Shown: positions 5,651 to 10,227 of the stretch, in pieces
How the letters are laid out: every line of letters starts with the position of its first letter
How positions within the stretch are numbered: the stretch's first letter is position 1
The notes under the pieces: generated by a model
Told to the model about the DNA's origin: nothing
What the model saw: the letters and a program-made list of their open reading frames with translations, nothing else
Databases searched by the model: none
Position numbers and translations under genes: made by a program
Assembly (NCBI GenBank): GCA_900544455.1
Contig: UQVJ01000065.1
Span: 1-10,227 of the forward strand
Length of the DNA stretch: 10,227 nucleotides
Reading direction: 5' to 3'
Origin: an uncultured Eggerthella sp.
Lineage (GTDB): Bacteria > Actinomycetota > Coriobacteriia > Coriobacteriales > Eggerthellaceae

Positions 5651-6025
5651 CTATTTCTTCTTGCCGTACATGGTCATCTGGGAAACATTGAACAATTCGC
5701 CATCGGACTCGCGGTATTGCTCGACCTTCCACTGGGAAATGCGACCGCCTGCTCGGATGGGCGTTGCCACCGTTTTTACCGTATCGCCCGCTTTCACAGG
5801 AAGGAGATGGGTGCTGGAAACCTCAACGCCCAGGAAGAACATCTTGTCGTTGTCATAGTGATCGGTACAGCACTGGCTTGCAGCATTTTCAGCCAACGCT
5901 GCGCTGATGCCGCCATGCAACACACCATGGGGCTGCAGCATGTTTTCGGTAACCAACATACGCGTGACGTACTTTTCGGGAGTGCTCTCAACGAGCTCAA
6001 TACCCAGAAGATCAGAAAGCGCCAT
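5651..6025 (-). CDS. Hotdog-fold acyl-CoA thioesterase, PaaI/YdiI-like
   Basis: This 124-residue single-domain protein of the PaaI thioesterase family should hydrolyse an acyl-CoA in the cytosol; the length is typical. The signature QPHGVLHGG (31-39) is followed by AALAENAAS (42-50), where Glu46 fits the catalytic acid of the YdiI/MenI subgroup. FLGVEVSSTHLLPVKAGD (64-81) is the usual central strand, with SSTH in place of the common NANH. This pattern is close to the 1,4-dihydroxy-2-naphthoyl-CoA thioesterase group (menaquinone synthesis), but phenylacetyl-CoA-type or general housekeeping activity is equally possible and no pathway gene is adjacent. ATG 6025 follows GAGGAAGGGAG. It has its own terminator and a candidate promoter, so it is probably a separate unit behind the membrane-protein gene, 90 bp upstream. 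Confidence 0.87.
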   Translation of the reverse strand: MALSDLLGIELVESTPEKYVTRMLVTENMLQPHGVLHGGISAALAENAASQCCTDHYDNDKMFFLGVEVSSTHLLPVKAGDTVKTVATPIRAGGRISQWKVEQYRESDGELFNVSQMTMYGKKK

Positions 6026-6063
6026 AAGGCTCCCTTCCTCGAAGCAACAATATATCGATACGT

Positions 6064-6072
6064 ATTATCGCA
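6064..6072 (-). promoter_or_regulatory. Candidate extended -10 promoter of the thioesterase gene
   Basis: On the minus strand TGCGATAAT matches the extended -10 pattern TGnTATAAT with one hexamer mismatch. The implied start near 6057 gives a leader of about 30 nt that includes the ribosome binding site. No good -35 is visible, as is tolerated with an extended -10. The site overlaps the inverted repeat CGATA-N5-TATCG (6056-6070), which could be an operator. Confidence 0.4.
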
Positions 6073-6115
6073 TGTTGCCCACAGCGAAAGACGATCCCCT
6101 TGGCCCACCTACCCA

Positions 6116-6805
6116 TTACGGTAGTTTTGAGGAAATGGACTTGGCTTCTTCGTGCACCTGGGCCAAGCCCTCCGCCTTCGCCTTTTCAAACTGAGCCCTT
6201 ACGTCTTCCAGCTCTTCTTTGGCGGCAGCAAGCTCAAGCTCTTTTTCCCTTACCGCTTCCTGAAGCAAACGTTGATCGCGCTGGACGGGAAGCTCGTCGT
6301 CTTCAGGCTTGGGATGATTGTCGAAGTAACCCGTTTGGCCACGCACGTTCCAAGCGCAAGCAGCATAGGCAAGCACCACAATAAGGGAGAAAACCATGGC
6401 AGGATCCACCTGGCCCATCGACCACGCGCTGACCACCTGCCACACCGACAGCAGCGCCGTAAGGAACGCCGACCAGAAGAACAGCGTAATCCGTCGCGGA
6501 TCGTAAGCTCCCCATAGCCCAGACAAGGCAATGATCAGGTTAAACACACCGCTAAGAACTGTAGAACCACCAAACGTGATGTTGGGAACGAGTTCGGTCG
6601 GATCGAACAGGCCAATAGAGCGAATGGTGAGGAACCCAGCACCTACCGCGATTTCCGACAACGCCCAAACAAGGTAGATCAGACACAGGATACGCGTACG
6701 GGATTGCCATACGGTATAAGGAGTTCCATCTGCGGAAATGTGCACTTTCTTTTGGCGCTTTTTCTTTTCGGCGAGCTCTTTTCGAACCACAAACTCCCCT
6801 TCCAT
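6116..6805 (-). CDS. Uncharacterised four-helix membrane protein with C-terminal coiled coil
   Basis: I do not recognise a named family. The 229-residue protein has a short charged N-terminus rich in Lys/Arg (9-20), then about four membrane segments (roughly 38-60, 78-99, 106-126 and 134-153). A linker of about 20 residues leads to a Glu/Lys/Ala-rich helix from about 175 to 225 that looks like a coiled coil (RLLQEAVREKELELAAAKEE and onward). The basic N-terminus suggests that both ends are cytoplasmic. There is no enzyme motif. ATG 6805 has no good Shine-Dalgarno sequence; an in-frame GTG at codon 6 (6790) sits behind AAGGGGAG and is a possible alternative, although its spacing is short. A terminator separates it from pheT upstream, so co-transcription with pheST is doubtful. 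Confidence 0.75.
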   Translation of the reverse strand: MEGEFVVRKELAEKKKRQKKVHISADGTPYTVWQSRTRILCLIYLVWALSEIAVGAGFLTIRSIGLFDPTELVPNITFGGSTVLSGVFNLIIALSGLWGAYDPRRITLFFWSAFLTALLSVWQVVSAWSMGQVDPAMVFSLIVVLAYAACAWNVRGQTGYFDNHPKPEDDELPVQRDQRLLQEAVREKELELAAAKEELEDVRAQFEKAKAEGLAQVHEEAKSISSKLP

Positions 6806-6816
6806 CGTTTTTGCCC

Positions 6817-6822
6817 ATGATA
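6817..6822 (-). promoter_or_regulatory. Candidate -10 close to the membrane-protein start (possible near-leaderless mRNA)
   Basis: On the minus strand TATCAT, five of six bases of the -10 consensus, ends 11 nt before ATG 6805. Transcription would then start about 3-5 nt before the ATG. Together with the missing Shine-Dalgarno sequence this suggests a near-leaderless transcript, which is common in actinobacteria. No clear -35 is visible. Confidence 0.25.
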
Positions 6823-6876
6823 GCGCATGGAAACCACCGTCTTATTAGCGCATCCTTGGAAGTTCTGCAGATGTAA

Positions 6877-6905
6877 GAAAACGAGCCCGAAATGAATCGG
6901 ACTCG
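6877..6905 (-). terminator. Terminator after pheT
   Basis: On the minus strand CGAGTCCGA pairs with TCGGGCTCG (one G-T wobble; 6897-6905 and 6882-6890) around TTCATT and is followed by TTTTCTT. It lies 70 nt after the pheT stop and so probably ends the pheST transcript. On the plus strand the same hairpin is followed only by CTTTCTT. Confidence 0.75.
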
Positions 6906-6974
6906 CTTTCTTGCTGACTGCTTCAAATTGGCTTTGCCGGACTAGGAGGCAGAAGCCTTCGCCAAGAACGGGAG

Positions 6975-9446
6975 CTACCCTCGAACTTCAGCGCCCGTAG
7001 CGCCGCATACCTTCTTGATAAGACGTGCGTGCTGCTTGTCTACCTCTTCGGTGGTAAGGGTGCGGTCGGCAGCGCGATACTCGAGCGCATACGCCATCGA
7101 CTTCTTGCCAGCACCCACGCGCTTTTCGTCGCGATACACATCGAAGAGCTGAGCGGAGGAAAGGAGTTTACCGCCTGCAGAGCCGATGCAGCGGGAAAGC
7201 TTTTCGTGGGTAACCTCTTCGTCTACCGCAAAGGCAACGTCCATAGTTACCGCAGGGAACACCGGCACGTCAACGTAGTCACGGGCGGGACGGGCTGCCT
7301 TGATCAGGGCATCGAGATCAAGCTCAAAGGCAACAATGGGGGCCTGGGCCTCGAAAGCCTCCGCCGCCATGGGATGGATTTCACCAACCCAGCCAAGCAC
7401 GGTACCGCCAGAAAGAACCTGAGCAGCACGTCCAGGCTGCAGATGGGGAGCTTCTTCTGCGGAAAGCGCCTTAAAGCGAGGCTTCGGGATGGCCAATTCG
7501 CGAATGAGGTTTTCGATAACGCCCTTGCCATCAAAGAAATCGAAGGCCACGGTCTTGCGATTCCAGGCATCGTCGCCCATTCCGCCAGCCATAACAGCAG
7601 CAAGACGCTGGCGCTCCTTGGGCTTCTTATGACCCTCAGCGCCGAAGAACACCACGCCGGTTTCGTAGAGCTGAACGTTGTGCACGCCACGGGACTGATT
7701 GTAAGCAACGCTGCGCATAAGACCAGGGATAATGGACTGGCGCATAACCGACTGCTCGGCGTTGAGCGGATTCAGCAGCTCAACGGGAACGCCCATACCC
7801 TCGGTGGACATGCGCAGCTGCTCGAGCTCATGCGGATCGGCAAACGAATACGTCATGGTCTCGTTCAGGCCCGATGCACGCATGGTGTCGTTAACCACGT
7901 CGAGCGTACGCTGAGCCTCGGTGCGAACGCCGAAGCGACCGCGGCCACCAGGCAAGGTAGGCTCAATACGATCCATGCCGTACAGGCGCAGAACCTCTTC
8001 GTACAGATCGATTTCACGCGGAAGGTCGGGGCGGAAGGTGGGAGCCGTAACCTCAAGGACGTTCTCGGCTTCGCCGTCTTCAACCTTGCAGCCCAAACGA
8101 CCCAGAATGTCCACGATGAACTCGCGGGGAATCTGGGCGCCCATCATGCCGTTGAAACGATCGATGCGGAACTGCAGGTGAGACTCTTCCGACTTCACCG
8201 GCCATACATCGATGATGCCGTTTTCGTTTCCTTCGGCATAGCTTACGGTACCGCCCGAAACGGCAGCGATAAGGGCAGCGGCAGCGGCAGAGCGCTCTTC
8301 GATGCCATGATCATCTACGCCACGCTCATAACGCATGGAGCTTTCGGAGATAAGCCCCAGGTTGCGGCTGGTGCGGCTGGTGCGGCCAGCTTCAAACGTA
8401 GCCGTTTCCAGCAAAACGTCGGTGGTTTCTTCCGTAACCTCGGTTGCCAGGCCGCCCATAACGCCAGCCAAGGCAACTGCGCCCTGGTCGGGCGTTGAGA
8501 TAACCGTCATATCGGACGTGAGCACGCGCTCTTCGCCATCGAGCGTGGTAAGCTTTTCGCCTTCCTCGGCAGCGCGAACAACGATGTTTGCCTTGCCTTC
8601 GGCGTTCTTCAGCTTGTCCAAGTCGAATGCATGGAGCGGCTGACCGAACAGGAACAAGATGTAGTTGGTTACGTCAACGATGTTGTTGATGGAACGCTGA
8701 CCGATAGCAGCCAAGCGCTCCACCATCCAGTCGGGGCTAGGGCCTACCTTGCAACCGCGGATAACGCGAGCGGTATAGCGAGAGCAGCGGGTTTCGTCGG
8801 CGATGGAAATGCTCACCTCGGAATCAAGGGCGGCGGCATCCTTGTTAAGCTCAAGCTTGCCAGCCATCTCGGCCAAGGGGCTCGTATAGGGCTCCTGGTA
8901 CATAGCCCCCACTTCGCGCGCCATGCCAACCATGGAAAGGCAGTCGGGGCGATTCGGGGTGATTTCCAAATCGAGCACCGTATCGGACATCTTCAGGTAA
9001 TCGGCAATGGGCTGGCCGGTAGGGGCATCGTCGGGAAGCACCCATATACCATCGTGCTCGTTGCCCATGCCCAGCTCGCGCTGAGAGCAGCACATGCCGC
9101 AGCTCGTAACGCCGCGCAGCTTCGACTTCTTGATCTTGAAGTCGCCGGGAAGCACCGCACCGATGGTTGCAACGGGAACCTTGATTCCAGCAGCGATGTT
9201 GGGAGCGCCGCATACGATCTGTACGGGCTCTTCCGCACCAACATCTACCGTGGTTACATGCATATGATCGCTATCGGGATGATCGACGCAGGTGAGCACA
9301 TGCCCAACGACAACGCCGTCGAACACATCGCCGGTGCGCTCCACGCCTTCAACTCCCGTACCGGTAAGGTCTAAGCGGTCGCAGAATTCTTTGATATCCT
9401 GCGGGACCTCAACATAATCAGAAAGCCATTTCAAAGATACTTTCAT
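6975..9446 (-). CDS. pheT: Phenylalanyl-tRNA synthetase beta subunit
   Basis: This 823-residue protein is the beta chain of the cytosolic alpha2-beta2 enzyme that charges tRNA-Phe; it recognises tRNA and edits mischarged Tyr-tRNA-Phe. The domain order is complete: a tRNA-binding OB domain (about 42-152, with VDHPDSDHMHVTTVDVG and KLRGVTSCGM), a B3/B4 editing domain (about 215-400), B5 (about 425-492), the catalytic-like core (about 510-705) and the C-terminal FDX-ACB anticodon-binding domain (about 727-822, from VPVFPAVTMDVAF). The editing pocket is recognisable from GQPLHAFD (268-275) and ALAGVMGG (325-332). The usual acidic residue before GQP (as in LELGQP) is replaced in NYILFLFGQP. The length is slightly above the common 790-805. 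The ATG is preceded only by a modest AGAAAGAGA ribosome binding site. It follows pheS after 208 bp. Confidence 0.97.
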   Translation of the reverse strand: MKVSLKWLSDYVEVPQDIKEFCDRLDLTGTGVEGVERTGDVFDGVVVGHVLTCVDHPDSDHMHVTTVDVGAEEPVQIVCGAPNIAAGIKVPVATIGAVLPGDFKIKKSKLRGVTSCGMCCSQRELGMGNEHDGIWVLPDDAPTGQPIADYLKMSDTVLDLEITPNRPDCLSMVGMAREVGAMYQEPYTSPLAEMAGKLELNKDAAALDSEVSISIADETRCSRYTARVIRGCKVGPSPDWMVERLAAIGQRSINNIVDVTNYILFLFGQPLHAFDLDKLKNAEGKANIVVRAAEEGEKLTTLDGEERVLTSDMTVISTPDQGAVALAGVMGGLATEVTEETTDVLLETATFEAGRTSRTSRNLGLISESSMRYERGVDDHGIEERSAAAAALIAAVSGGTVSYAEGNENGIIDVWPVKSEESHLQFRIDRFNGMMGAQIPREFIVDILGRLGCKVEDGEAENVLEVTAPTFRPDLPREIDLYEEVLRLYGMDRIEPTLPGGRGRFGVRTEAQRTLDVVNDTMRASGLNETMTYSFADPHELEQLRMSTEGMGVPVELLNPLNAEQSVMRQSIIPGLMRSVAYNQSRGVHNVQLYETGVVFFGAEGHKKPKERQRLAAVMAGGMGDDAWNRKTVAFDFFDGKGVIENLIRELAIPKPRFKALSAEEAPHLQPGRAAQVLSGGTVLGWVGEIHPMAAEAFEAQAPIVAFELDLDALIKAARPARDYVDVPVFPAVTMDVAFAVDEEVTHEKLSRCIGSAGGKLLSSAQLFDVYRDEKRVGAGKKSMAYALEYRAADRTLTTEEVDKQHARLIKKVCGATGAEVRG

Positions 9447-9654
9447 GTTCGTCTCTTTCTAGTTAGAACTATTCAACCAACCAAGAATCCCTGGTTGAAA
9501 CAAAGTCAGCGAGGGCAATTATGGCGAGCACCGCTGGCGCCAAGATGGGCACTACGCGTACGGCGTACGTGGAGCCCAAGCGTCAGATGAGCTGCCATAG
9601 CTGGCCACAGCGTCGGCTCGTGCGTTGGCCGGCCAATAAGGCCAAACAACCCGG
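9447..9654 (-). promoter_or_regulatory. Long pheS-pheT spacer with inverted repeats
   Basis: The spacer is 208 bp, where pheS and pheT are usually adjacent or overlapping. Near pheT a perfect 8-bp inverted repeat TTCAACCA/TGGTTGAA (9472-9479 and 9492-9499, 12 nt apart) ends 25 nt before the start codon. Further on lies a doubled CGTACG (9557-9562 and 9564-9569), forming a 13-nt near-palindrome. No convincing gene is present and no T run follows the hairpin. It may control pheT translation or processing between the two messages. Confidence 0.45.
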
Positions 9655-10227
9655 TTAGAACTGACGCAAGAAGCGCATGTCGCCTTCCAGCAGCATTCGA
9701 AGGTCGGGTACGTTGTACTTCAGGCAAGCCACACGTTCCACGCCTACACCGAAGGCAAAGCCGGAATACACTTCAGGATCGATGCCGGACATGCGCAGAA
9801 CGTTCGGATCGACCATGCCGCAACCCAGAATTTCCAGCCAGCCAGTGCCCTTGCACATGCGGCAACGCTCGCCGTCGTGCAGGTGGCCGGTACCGCCACA
9901 TACACCGCAGCTTACGTCAGCTTCAGCGGAAGGCTCCGTGAACGGGAAGAAGTGTGCGCGGAAGCGAGTCTTGCGATCGGGGCCGAACATCTGCTTGCAG
10001 AAGTATTCGAGCGTGCCCTTCAAGTCGCCGAACGTGATGTTCTTGTCTACCACCAGGCCTTCGCACTGCGTGAACTGGGGAAGATGCGAAGGGTCGGCAA
10101 CGTCGCGACGGTACACCTTGCCGGGAGCAATGATGTAGATGGGCAGTTCCTGGTCTTCCATAACGTGAACCTGAACACCGGAAGTCTGGGTGCGCAGCAG
10201 CACGTCGGACTCGCCGCGAACGTTCGA
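9655..10227 (-). CDS. pheS: Phenylalanyl-tRNA synthetase alpha subunit, C-terminal 190 residues (5' end outside window)
   Basis: This is the catalytic chain of the enzyme completed by pheT. Only the C-terminal half is in the window. Present are the RTQTSGVQV segment (12-20 of the visible part), the PGKVYRRD/HLPQFTQCEGLVVD region (35-61), FTEPSAEADVS (96-106), GCGMVDPNVL (135-144) and motif 3 GFAFGVGVERVA (157-168), ending in the usual MRFLRQF. Between FTEPSAEADVS and GW..ILG the chain carries four cysteines spaced C-x2-C-x11-C-x2-C (107, 110, 122, 125) with DnaJ-like CGGTG and CKGTG turns, suggesting a small zinc-binding ribbon. E. coli PheS lacks it; comparable cysteines occur in some other bacterial PheS. 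The frame is open to the window edge. Confidence 0.95.
   Translation of the reverse strand, partial: SNVRGESDVLLRTQTSGVQVHVMEDQELPIYIIAPGKVYRRDVADPSHLPQFTQCEGLVVDKNITFGDLKGTLEYFCKQMFGPDRKTRFRAHFFPFTEPSAEADVSCGVCGGTGHLHDGERCRMCKGTGWLEILGCGMVDPNVLRMSGIDPEVYSGFAFGVGVERVACLKYNVPDLRMLLEGDMRFLRQF

Noticed and set aside
7029..8498. A 489-codon open frame antisense to pheT, and a 247-codon one at 8631-9374
   Set aside because: The sense strand encodes a complete PheT with all domains; the antisense translations show no domain or convincing ribosome binding site.
1..10227. CRISPR arrays, insertion sequences, tRNA or rRNA genes
   Set aside because: No regularly spaced repeats, transposase-like frames, cloverleaf-type sequences or rRNA stretches were seen on either strand.

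Overview
This window is an ordinary-looking chromosomal segment, probably from an anaerobic actinobacterium of the class Coriobacteriia (Eggerthella/Slackia-like). That assignment is inferred from the style of the proteins (an ArsB/NhaD-type transporter pair, a SlyD-like FKBP, the sequences of PheS and PheT) and from moderately GC-rich coding sequence with AT-richer gaps. No 16S rRNA or other decisive marker is present. I see no phage, insertion sequence, CRISPR array, rRNA or tRNA.

Left part (1-1797). A polytopic membrane permease runs on the minus strand off the left edge, so its C-terminus is missing. It is preceded by a 16-codon mini-ORF that carries a consensus Shine-Dalgarno sequence, overlaps the permease's own ribosome binding site and stops 3 nt before the permease ATG. 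This looks like a translationally coupled leader. A roughly 675 bp AT-richer divergent intergenic region follows. It holds no convincing gene, but it has several copies of CGCAAAT, a terminator-like hairpin and a foldable leader.

Middle (1798-4800). Two plus-strand ArsB/NhaD-family ion transporters lie in tandem. They are gap-free paralogues with about 79% identity by my manual count. Each has its own candidate promoter (shared TTGACGC...CCGTA pattern), its own terminator-like hairpin upstream and its own near-identical terminator downstream. This is a tandem duplication that carried its regulatory DNA with it. The substrate (Na+/H+ exchange, arsenite or an organic anion) cannot be decided from sequence alone.

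Right part (4801-10227). A single-gene unit encodes a SlyD-like peptidyl-prolyl isomerase on the plus strand. It converges on a minus-strand series which, in transcription order, is pheS (5' end outside the window), pheT, a four-helix membrane protein with a C-terminal coiled coil, and a PaaI/YdiI-like hotdog thioesterase. A terminator lies after pheT and candidate promoters lie before the last two genes, so those are probably separate units. pheS and pheT are separated by an unusually long 208 bp spacer with an inverted repeat close to pheT. PheS carries a four-cysteine (CxxC-x11-CxxC) insertion.

Nothing here amounts to a clear new defence or mobile system. The most unusual points are the leader-ORF arrangement of the permease, the duplicated transporter cassettes with matching upstream elements, and the pheS-pheT spacer.
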